A DNA stretch of 64,000 nucleotides from an uncultured Sinobacteraceae bacterium (GTDB lineage Bacteria; Pseudomonadota; Gammaproteobacteria; Steroidobacterales; Steroidobacteraceae), in contig CALEKY010000062.1 in NCBI GenBank assembly GCA_937902995.1, positions 62,001 through 126,000 on the forward strand, in the 5' to 3' direction. Position 1 is the first letter of the stretch. Every line of letters starts with the position of its first letter. Shown piece by piece: positions 16,424 through 23,720 of this stretch. The notes below the pieces were generated by a model. The model saw only the letters and a program-made list of their open reading frames with translations. It did not search any database and had not been told where the DNA came from. The translations under genes and the position numbers were made by a program.

Positions 16424-18297
16424 ACGTGTGGATGCGCCTCTTGTTCGCGACACGCAGCGGCACGATCGCCGTGATCGTGTTCGCTGCGATTGCGCTCGCT
16501 GCGATCGCAGCGCCGTGGATTGCCCCACAGAATCCATACGACCTCGCCGCGCTCGATCTGCGCGACGCACGCCTGCCGCCGGGATCCGTCGGTCCGAGCG
16601 GGCACGTGTTTGCGCTCGGCAGCGACGTGCTCGGCCGCGACGTGCTAGCCGCCATTCTCTACGGGCTGCGCATGAGTCTCGCGGTCGGGGTGACCAGCAG
16701 CGTGATCGCGCTCGCCATCGGCATGCTGCTCGGCTTGTACGCGGCGTACAAAGGCGGACGCATCGATTCGCTGTTGATGCGCCTCGTCGATTTGCAGCTG
16801 TCGTTCCCAACCATTCTCGTCGCGCTCATTCTGCTCGCGGTGCTCGGCAAGGGGCTCGAGAAAATCGTGCTGGCGCTCGTGCTCGTGCAGTGGGCGCTGT
16901 TCGCGAGAACGGCGCGCGCCGCGGCACTGACCGAAGTGCGCAAGGACTACATTGATGCCGCGCGCATTCTCAGGCTGCCCGAGTGGCGCATCGTGCTCGT
17001 GCATCTGCTGCCGAACTGCTTGCCGCCGGTGAGCGCAGTTGCGGCAGTGCAGGTTGCGCACGCGATTTCGCTCGAAGCCACGATGAGCTTCCTGGGCGTC
17101 GGCCTGCCGATCACCGAGCCGTCGCTCGGTCTGCTGATCGCTTCGGGCTTTCAGTACCTGTTGTCCGGCGATTATTGGATCAGTGTATTCCCTGGCGTGG
17201 CCTTGCTGTTGCTCGTTGGATCGCTGAACGTCGTGGCGGACGGATTGCGGGCGGCGATGAATCCGCGGCTCGAATCCGCGCGCGCCAAGCTGCCGCCGTT
17301 GTTGCCGGAGTCGGTGCAGAGCGCGCCGGCCGCAGAAGCGGCGCTCACCGTCGATCGGGTGACGACCCGATTTGCGAGCTCGCAAGGTCTCGTCAATGCG
17401 CTCAACGGCGTGAGCTTGACGCTACGCCGCGGCGAAGTGCTCGGACTCGTCGGCGAATCGGGTTCGGGCAAATCGGTGCTCGGTCGTTCGATCATGGGGT
17501 TGATCGCGCCGCCTGGACGCATCGTCGGCGGCGACATCTGGCTCGGCACGACTTCGCTCACGGCGCTGACCGAGGAGCAACGCCGCGCGCTGCGCGGCAG
17601 CCGGATGGCGATGGTGCTGCAGGATCCGCTGACCTCGCTCAATCCGGTGCTGCGCATCGAGACGCAGATGATCGAGACGATTCTCGCGCACGAGAACGTC
17701 TCGAAAGAGCAGGCGCGCGCTCGCGCACTGCGGGCGCTCGAAGCCGTCGGCATTCCCGCGCCGGAGGAACGGCTCAAGTGCTACCCGCATCAGCTGTCCG
17801 GCGGTATGCGGCAACGCGTCGCGATCGCCATCGCGCTCTTGAATCGTCCCGACGTGCTCATCGCCGACGAGCCGACCACGGCGCTCGATGTCACGATTCA
17901 GAGTCAGATCCTCGCGCAGGTGCAACAGCTCGTGCGCGAGACCGGCACGGCAATGATTTGGATCACGCACGATCTCGGCGTGGTTGCGGGTCTCGCTGAC
18001 CGCATTGCTGTGATGTATCTCGGACACATCGTGGAGATCGGTCCGACGCAGCAGATTCTGAGCGCGCCGGCGCATCCGTACACGGCCGGTTTGCTGGCAT
18101 CGATTCCATCGCGCAACGAACGCGGCCAGCCGTTGCAACAGTTACGCGGCTCGACCCCGTCGCCTGTCGGTCTCCCGCCAGGCTGTGTCTTTCGCAATCG
18201 TTGCGACCGCTCCTCGCCGCGCTGCGAGCAGATGCCTGAGCTCCTAGGCACGACGCGGCAAGTGCGGTGTTTCCATCCGCTCGAGGAGGCGACATGA
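16420..18297 (+). CDS. Fused ABC permease-ATPase (DppC-DppD type)
   Basis: A protein of 625 residues that joins two normally separate subunits. Residues 1 to about 285 are a DppC-type permease with the EAA loop (DYIDAARILRLPEWRIVLVH). A short Pro/Ala linker follows, then from about 305 a DppD-type ATPase with Walker A GESGSGKS, Q-loop VLQDPLTSLNP, signature LSGGMRQR, Walker B VLIADEPT and the C-terminal peptide-importer zone with cysteines (CVFRNRC). ATG 16420 overlaps the previous stop by four bases. The joint region shows no internal stop, so this looks like a true fusion, not a missed gene boundary. It hydrolyses ATP to drive import. Confidence 0.93.
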   Translation: MNVWMRLLFATRSGTIAVIVFAAIALAAIAAPWIAPQNPYDLAALDLRDARLPPGSVGPSGHVFALGSDVLGRDVLAAILYGLRMSLAVGVTSSVIALAIGMLLGLYAAYKGGRIDSLLMRLVDLQLSFPTILVALILLAVLGKGLEKIVLALVLVQWALFARTARAAALTEVRKDYIDAARILRLPEWRIVLVHLLPNCLPPVSAVAAVQVAHAISLEATMSFLGVGLPITEPSLGLLIASGFQYLLSGDYWISVFPGVALLLLVGSLNVVADGLRAAMNPRLESARAKLPPLLPESVQSAPAAEAALTVDRVTTRFASSQGLVNALNGVSLTLRRGEVLGLVGESGSGKSVLGRSIMGLIAPPGRIVGGDIWLGTTSLTALTEEQRRALRGSRMAMVLQDPLTSLNPVLRIETQMIETILAHENVSKEQARARALRALEAVGIPAPEERLKCYPHQLSGGMRQRVAIAIALLNRPDVLIADEPTTALDVTIQSQILAQVQQLVRETGTAMIWITHDLGVVAGLADRIAVMYLGHIVEIGPTQQILSAPAHPYTAGLLASIPSRNERGQPLQQLRGSTPSPVGLPPGCVFRNRCDRSSPRCEQMPELLGTTRQVRCFHPLEEAT

Positions 18298-19283
18298 CGG
18301 CGCACGTGCTGCTCGAGGTGAACGAGGTTTCGCGCACGTTCGCAACGCGCAGGGATTTCGCGGCCAAGCTTGCCAGCCTGCTCGGCGCGGACAAACCGGT
18401 GCCCGCCGTGCGCGCGTTGGATCGCGTGTCGCTCACGGTCGCAGAGCGCGAGGTCGTCGGCGTCGTCGGCGAGAGCGGCTGCGGCAAGTCCACACTCGCG
18501 CGGATCATTATCGGTCTGCTAACGCCTTCGAGCGGCACCGTGACGTACAAGGGCCGGCCGGTGCACGCGGGCGAAGCGCAAGCGCCGCTCGATATTCAGA
18601 TGGTGTTTCAGGATCCGACGGCGAGCCTGAATCCGCGGCGGCGCGTTGCCGAGCTGTTGCTCGAGGCGCCGCTCGTTCATGGCCTGTGCAAACCCGAGGA
18701 GGCGGAAGATCTGCTCGCCTCGCTGCTGCGAAGCGTCGGTTTGGATCCCGCCGTCGGGCGGCGTTTCCCGCACGAATTTTCCGGCGGTCAGCGGCAGCGT
18801 CTAGGCATCGCGCGCGCATTGGCCGTGCAGCCGCAGTTGCTGGTCTGCGACGAGCCGGTGGCCGCGCTCGATGTCTCGGTCCAGGCGCAAGTGCTGAACC
18901 TGTTCATGCAATTGCGGGCCGAGCGTGGACTTGCCTACTTGTTCATAAGTCACGATCTAGGCGTCGTGCGCCATCTGAGCGACCGCGTAGTGATCATGTA
19001 TCTCGGCCGCGTCGTCGAACAGGCCACGACGGAAGAGCTGTTCGCCCGGCCGAATCATCCGTATACGCGCGCCTTGCTCGAATCGGCGCCGAAGGTCGAT
19101 GCGCGCACGACATTCCAGCCGATTCGCGGCGAGATCCCGTCGCCGCTCGATCCGCCGCCGGGTTGTCATTTCCATCCGCGCTGTCCCTTCGCGAGCGAGC
19201 GTTGCAAGCGCGAGCGCCCCGAACTCGCCGAGATCGCGCCCGGACACTGGTCTGCGTGTCATTTGAATTCGGGGGGCGCATGA
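18294..19283 (+). CDS. Peptide-type ABC transporter ATPase (DppF/OppF family)
   Basis: A protein of 329 residues from ATG 18294, which overlaps the upstream stop by four bases (ATGA). Walker A is GESGCGKST, the Q-loop VFQDPTASLNP, the signature FSGGQRQR, Walker B LLVCDEP and the switch histidine SHDLG. The C-terminal OPP region has the cysteine cluster C-x5-C-x6-C (CHFHPRCPFASERC) that binds an Fe-S cluster in some members. It pairs with the ATPase half of the fusion protein to form the heterodimeric motor. Like its neighbours it lacks a stand-alone ribosome site and is probably read by re-initiation. Confidence 0.94.
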   Translation: MTAHVLLEVNEVSRTFATRRDFAAKLASLLGADKPVPAVRALDRVSLTVAEREVVGVVGESGCGKSTLARIIIGLLTPSSGTVTYKGRPVHAGEAQAPLDIQMVFQDPTASLNPRRRVAELLLEAPLVHGLCKPEEAEDLLASLLRSVGLDPAVGRRFPHEFSGGQRQRLGIARALAVQPQLLVCDEPVAALDVSVQAQVLNLFMQLRAERGLAYLFISHDLGVVRHLSDRVVIMYLGRVVEQATTEELFARPNHPYTRALLESAPKVDARTTFQPIRGEIPSPLDPPPGCHFHPRCPFASERCKRERPELAEIAPGHWSACHLNSGGA

Positions 19284-20860
19284 GATTCGCCTGGGCGCAT
19301 CTATGCGCGTTGTTCCTCTTCGTCGCGGGCGCGACCGCGGAGGGGCATGCCTCGCACCTCGTGATCGCCGTGCGTGCCGAGCCGAACTCGATCGATCCGC
19401 AATTCTCCGCGGTCGGCACCAATCAGGCGACGGCGATGCACATGTTCGACACGCTGTTCACGCGCGATGCGGATCTGAAACTGCAGCCCGCGTTGGCGCT
19501 CGAGGCGCAGCGCGTCGATGCACTGACCTGGCGGCTGAAGCTTCGCCCCGGCGTGCGGTTTCACGACGGCACGCCGTTCGATGCCGAGGACGTGATTTTC
19601 AGTCTGACGCGCGCACGGCACGTGCCGTTCAGTCCGGCCTCGTTCGCCGGACGCGTGGCGAAGATCGCGCGAATGCGTGCCGTCGATCCGCTCACGGTGG
19701 AGATTGTGACGACGGAACCCGCGCCGCAGCTCATCACCGATCTGGCGACCGTGTTCATGATTCCGAGCGAGCTCGGCGAATCGGTGACGACGGCCGAGTT
19801 CAACGACGGGCGCGCTGCCATCGGCACCGGCCCGTGGCGTTTCGTACGTTGGTTGCGCGGCGACCGACTCGAGTTGGAGCGCAATCCCGATTACTGGGGA
19901 CCGCGACCGCAATTCGAGCGCGTGACGATTCGGTTCATCGTCAGCGATGCCGCGCGTGTTGCCGCACTGCTCTCGGGTAGCGTCGATCTGATCGATGCCG
20001 TACCGCCGGCCGACTTGGACGGTATGCGCAGTCACGCCGAGCTCGTGCTCTGGCAGATCCCGACGGTGACGTTCCTTTATCTTGGTCTCGATGTCGCGCG
20101 CGACGACAACCCGTCGATCAAGACGCCGCGCGGACAGTCATCGCGCAACCCGTTCAAGGATCTGCGCGTGAGGCAGGCGCTCGCTGCAGCGATCGATCGC
20201 AAGCTGCTCATCGAGAAGATCCTGTCGGGCTCGGGCGTGCCGGCGAATCAAATGATGCCCGCCGGGACATTGGGCTTCGATCCGACGATTCCGCCGCTCG
20301 CGTACGATCCAGAACGCGCGCGCGCCTTGCTGGCCGAAGCGGGCTGGCCGAACGGTTTCGAAGTCACGCTCGCCACGCCGAACAATCGTTACTTGAACGA
20401 TGCGCTCGTTGCGCAGGCCGTCGGTTCGATGCTGGCGCGCATCGGCCTCAAGGTGCACATCGATGCGATGCCGCGCAACGTGTTCCTGCCGCGCGCGACA
20501 CGGCGCGAATTCGGTCTGTTCTTGTACGGCTTCGGCTCGGTGACCGGCGAATCGCTGATCGGCATGCGTTCGGTGTTGGGCAGCGTCGATCCGAAACGCG
20601 GTTCGGGAACATTGAACCGGGGCGGCTATTCGAATCCCGTGCTGGATGCAGCGCTGCAGCGCGCTGCCGCTGCCAATGCCGATGACGAGTTGGCGGTCAA
20701 TCTGCAGGAAGCGGCGCGGCTTGCGGCTGCCGACATGCCGCTCATTCCGCTCTACCACCAGGTCGCGACCTGGGCTTCGCGCGCCCATCTGCAACTCGTG
20801 CCGCGGCGAGACGAGCGCACGCTCGCGCACAACGTGACCTCCTTGGAGAAGAATAGATGA
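19280..20860 (+). CDS. Periplasmic solute-binding protein, family 5 (DppA/OppA type)
   Basis: A protein of 526 residues from ATG 19280, overlapping the upstream stop by four bases. The signal peptide is MRFAWAHLCALFLFVAGATA, with no lipobox, so the protein should be free in the periplasm. The SBP_bac_5 signature is seen in LRPGVRFHDGTPFDAEDVIFSL, with AEPNSIDPQ at the mature start and RNPDYWG later. It captures the ligand for the permease genes just upstream. The family binds di- and oligopeptides, nickel, glutathione and other solutes; the ligand cannot be read from sequence. Its place as the fourth operon gene, before a hydrolase, argues for a peptide or amide/ester ligand. Confidence 0.93.
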   Translation: MRFAWAHLCALFLFVAGATAEGHASHLVIAVRAEPNSIDPQFSAVGTNQATAMHMFDTLFTRDADLKLQPALALEAQRVDALTWRLKLRPGVRFHDGTPFDAEDVIFSLTRARHVPFSPASFAGRVAKIARMRAVDPLTVEIVTTEPAPQLITDLATVFMIPSELGESVTTAEFNDGRAAIGTGPWRFVRWLRGDRLELERNPDYWGPRPQFERVTIRFIVSDAARVAALLSGSVDLIDAVPPADLDGMRSHAELVLWQIPTVTFLYLGLDVARDDNPSIKTPRGQSSRNPFKDLRVRQALAAAIDRKLLIEKILSGSGVPANQMMPAGTLGFDPTIPPLAYDPERARALLAEAGWPNGFEVTLATPNNRYLNDALVAQAVGSMLARIGLKVHIDAMPRNVFLPRATRREFGLFLYGFGSVTGESLIGMRSVLGSVDPKRGSGTLNRGGYSNPVLDAALQRAAAANADDELAVNLQEAARLAAADMPLIPLYHQVATWASRAHLQLVPRRDERTLAHNVTSLEKNR

Positions 20861-22737
20861 CATTGCCTCGCGGCCCGTTCGAGGTTCGTGTGTTGAACGA
20901 CGTCATGGTGCCCATGCGCGACGGCGTACGCTTGGCCACCGACGTGTACTTGCCGGTCGGGCCGGCGAGCGTGCCGGCGCTGCTCGAGCGCACGCCTTAC
21001 GACAAGCGGGGAGCCAATCACGCCGACATCACCTGCACGCACACGACGCCGTACGCCAAGCCCGAGATCGCGCGCTATTTCGCGAGTTACGGCTATGCGT
21101 ACGTGCTGCAGGATTGCCGCGGCCGTTACGGCTCGGAAGGCACTTTCTCGAAGTACGTCGACGAGGCGAACGACGGTTTCGACACGATTCGCTGGTTGAT
21201 CGAGCAACCTTGGTCCGACGGGCGCGTGGGTACGCTCGGTCTGTCTTACTGCGCGCACGTGCAGGCCGCCGTCGGGTGTCTTGCGCCGCCGGCGTTGCGC
21301 GCGCAGTTCCTGGATTCCGGCGGATTTTCCAGCGCCTATCACAGCGGTGTGCGGCAGGGCGGCGCGTTCGAGCTCAAGCAGGCGACGTGGGCGTACAAGC
21401 ACGCGCTGCTCAGTCCGGCAACGGCCAACGATGCGGCGCGGCGCGAAACGCTGCAATCGCAAGACATCGTTGCCTGGTTTGCGCGCATGCCTTGGCACCG
21501 CGGCGATTCGCCGCTCACCGCGGCGCCCGAATACGAGGCGTATCTGTTCGATCAGTGGGAGCGCAGCGAATTCGACGATTACTGGCGGCAGATCGGTCTG
21601 TATGCCGCGGGCTACTATGACCGGTATGCCGACGTGCCCATGGTCCACATGTCGAGCTGGTACGACCCGTACTCGCGCACGGCCAGCGAGAATTTCCTGG
21701 GCCTGAAGCGAGCGGGGCGCGGCGATCCGTATCTGATTCTCGGGCCGTGGACGCACGGGCGGCGCAGCGTGACTTACGCGGGCGACGTCGATTTCGGTCC
21801 GCAATCCACGTTCGATGCCGAGTTCGGATCCTTCTTCGACGTGCGGCGCCGCTGGTTCGACTACACGTTGCGCGGCACCGGCTCGAATCCGTTTGCGAAA
21901 GGCAAGGTGGCCGTTTTCGTGATGGGCGGCGGTACGGGAGCACGCAACCTGGACGGGCGTTTGGACCATGGCGGCTACTGGCGCTGGGCCGAGACGTGGC
22001 CGCTGCCGGAAACGAAGTACACCCCCTTGTACCTGCATGCGGGCGATCGCCTGCAGTTTGCGCCGCCGACCGAAGCGGAAGCGCAGCGCAACTTTATTGC
22101 CGATCCGGACAATCCGGTGCCGACGATCGGCGGCGCATTGACGTCGGGCGAGCCGGTCATGCGCGCGGGTGCGTTCGACCAGCGCGAGGATCCGCGCTTC
22201 TTCGGCTGCAAGGTCCCCGGGCGCGCGCTTGCCGACCGGGAGGACGTGTGCGCGTTCGTCACCGAGCCGCTCGCCGAGGACATCGAAATTGCCGGGCCGC
22301 TGAGCGTGCGACTGTGGGTCAGCTCCGACTGTCCGGACACCGATTTCACGGTCAAGCTGTTGGACGTCTACCCGCCGACACGGGACGACCCGCAAGGCTT
22401 CGCGATGAACCTGTCGCACGGCATTCTGCGGATGCGTTACCACCGCTCCTGGGAGCGCCCGGAGCTGCTCGAGCCCGGCCGGGTCTACGAGGTCGTGATC
22501 GAGATGTTCCCAGTCGCGAACCGATTCCTGCGCGGTCATCGCATCCGGCTGGACATTGCCGGCAGCAATTTTCCGCATTTCGACTTGAATCCGAACACCG
22601 GCGAGCCGCAGGGCAGCTGGCAGCACAAACGCGTGGCGCGCAACTCGGTGTGGATTGGCCGCAACCGGCCTTCGCACTTGATCTTGCCCATCGTCGGCCC
22701 GTCGGCAGAGAATCGGAGTTCCGCCGCTAAGGGTTAG
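20857..22737 (+). CDS. CocE/NonD-type (X-Pro dipeptidyl-peptidase S15-like) hydrolase
   Basis: A protein of 626 residues with three regions: an alpha/beta-hydrolase core, a helical insert and a C-terminal jelly-roll (from about 400). A full triad is visible: Ser130 in GLSYC, Asp270 in SSWYDPY and His300 in GPWTHG. The usual G-x-S-Y-x-G elbow has Ala in place of the last Gly (GLSYCA). There is no signal peptide, so it is cytoplasmic. The family includes Xaa-Pro dipeptidyl peptidases, cocaine esterase and glutaryl-7-ACA acylases, so peptide, amide and ester substrates are all possible. ATG 20857 overlaps the binding-protein stop by four bases, tying hydrolysis to import. Confidence 0.93.
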   Translation: MTLPRGPFEVRVLNDVMVPMRDGVRLATDVYLPVGPASVPALLERTPYDKRGANHADITCTHTTPYAKPEIARYFASYGYAYVLQDCRGRYGSEGTFSKYVDEANDGFDTIRWLIEQPWSDGRVGTLGLSYCAHVQAAVGCLAPPALRAQFLDSGGFSSAYHSGVRQGGAFELKQATWAYKHALLSPATANDAARRETLQSQDIVAWFARMPWHRGDSPLTAAPEYEAYLFDQWERSEFDDYWRQIGLYAAGYYDRYADVPMVHMSSWYDPYSRTASENFLGLKRAGRGDPYLILGPWTHGRRSVTYAGDVDFGPQSTFDAEFGSFFDVRRRWFDYTLRGTGSNPFAKGKVAVFVMGGGTGARNLDGRLDHGGYWRWAETWPLPETKYTPLYLHAGDRLQFAPPTEAEAQRNFIADPDNPVPTIGGALTSGEPVMRAGAFDQREDPRFFGCKVPGRALADREDVCAFVTEPLAEDIEIAGPLSVRLWVSSDCPDTDFTVKLLDVYPPTRDDPQGFAMNLSHGILRMRYHRSWERPELLEPGRVYEVVIEMFPVANRFLRGHRIRLDIAGSNFPHFDLNPNTGEPQGSWQHKRVARNSVWIGRNRPSHLILPIVGPSAENRSSAAKG

Positions 22738-22761
22738 GACTCTTTCTCGCGCACGCCCATC

Positions 22762-23670
22762 GTGAAGATCAATCTACGCGGGCTGGAAAGCTTTCGCGAA
22801 ATCATGCGCACGGGCTCGGCGACGGCCGCGGCGCGTCAGCTCGATCTGAGCCAACCGGCCGTGAGCCGTCTGATCGCGCAGCTCGAAAGCGAGCTGGGCT
22901 TCAAGGTCTTCGATCGCGTCAAAGGGCGGCTCATTCCCACGCAGCAAGGACAGCTCCTTTACGAAGAGGTCGATCTCGCGTTCTTGGGATTGGAGCGCGT
23001 GCAAACGGTGGCGCGCGACGTCCAGCAGCTCAATGCCGGCCAACTGCGCATCGTCGCCCCGCCGAGCTTCGCGGAGGGTCCGCTCGTGGACATCATCCGC
23101 AATTTCATGAAAGAGCATCCGAAAGTGCGTGTGGTGCTCGATTCGAATTCGCGTGCGGCGACGCTCAACATGGTAGCCACGCGTTCGGTGGATTGCGGGT
23201 TCGGCAAGCTTCCCATCGACTATCCCGGCGTGCGGACGCGGCCGCTCGTGACGAACGAGACGGCGTGCGTGCTGCCGCTCGGGCATCGGCTGGCGCGCAA
23301 GCGCTACGTGAGCGCGGCGGATCTGGCGAACGAAGAGCTGGTGATGATCGGTCGCGGCAGCGACACGCGGCTACGGATCGAGAGCGCGTTGAGCGAGGCC
23401 GGCGTCGTGCCTCATGTGCTGCTCGAGACCCACAACGTCGGCGCGGCGTGTGCGTTCGTGGGCGCGGGCGTCGGCATCTCGCTGGTGAACGACATGCTGG
23501 CGCAGGCGTATCGCGCGCGAAACATCGAACTGCGGCCATTCCGTCCGCAGATCCTGCATGAGTACGTGTTCATGACCTCGAGCAGCGTGCCCGAGTCGCC
23601 GCTGACGCAGGCGTTCTATGAGAGCTGCCGCAAGGCGCTGAAGCGCTACGACAGAAAGCCGGCGCGTTGA
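22762..23670 (+). CDS. LysR-family transcriptional regulator
   Basis: A protein of 302 residues from GTG 22762. The N-terminal winged helix is typical (FREIMRTGSATAAARQLDLSQPAVSRLIAQLESELG), followed by a linker helix and a two-lobed effector domain from about residue 90. It lies 24 bases after the CocE-type gene on the same strand, so it is probably co-transcribed and may control the importer operon or the convergent TonB receptor. That is inference; no operator was identified. Paired hairpins follow its stop. Confidence 0.95.
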   Translation: MKINLRGLESFREIMRTGSATAAARQLDLSQPAVSRLIAQLESELGFKVFDRVKGRLIPTQQGQLLYEEVDLAFLGLERVQTVARDVQQLNAGQLRIVAPPSFAEGPLVDIIRNFMKEHPKVRVVLDSNSRAATLNMVATRSVDCGFGKLPIDYPGVRTRPLVTNETACVLPLGHRLARKRYVSAADLANEELVMIGRGSDTRLRIESALSEAGVVPHVLLETHNVGAACAFVGAGVGISLVNDMLAQAYRARNIELRPFRPQILHEYVFMTSSSVPESPLTQAFYESCRKALKRYDRKPAR

Positions 23671-23707
23671 ACGCCGGCGCAACTCCCCCGGCACGAGGCC
23701 GGGGGAG
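23658..23707. terminator. Two hairpins between convergent genes
   Basis: The first hairpin has seven-base arms GCCGGCG and CGCCGGC around the LysR stop codon (23658-23678). The second has ten-base arms CTCCCCCGGC and GCCGGGGGAG with a five-base loop (23683-23707). No T-run follows on either strand, so they are more likely transcript-end stabilisers or factor-assisted terminators than classic intrinsic ones. Both lie between the LysR gene and the convergent receptor. Confidence 0.6.
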
Positions 23708-23720
23708 GACGCTGACCCGA

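Noticed and set aside
20752..22677. A 641-codon leftward frame across the CocE-type hydrolase gene
   Set aside because: Antisense to a gene with an intact catalytic triad and with translation coupling; composition is typical of a shadow.
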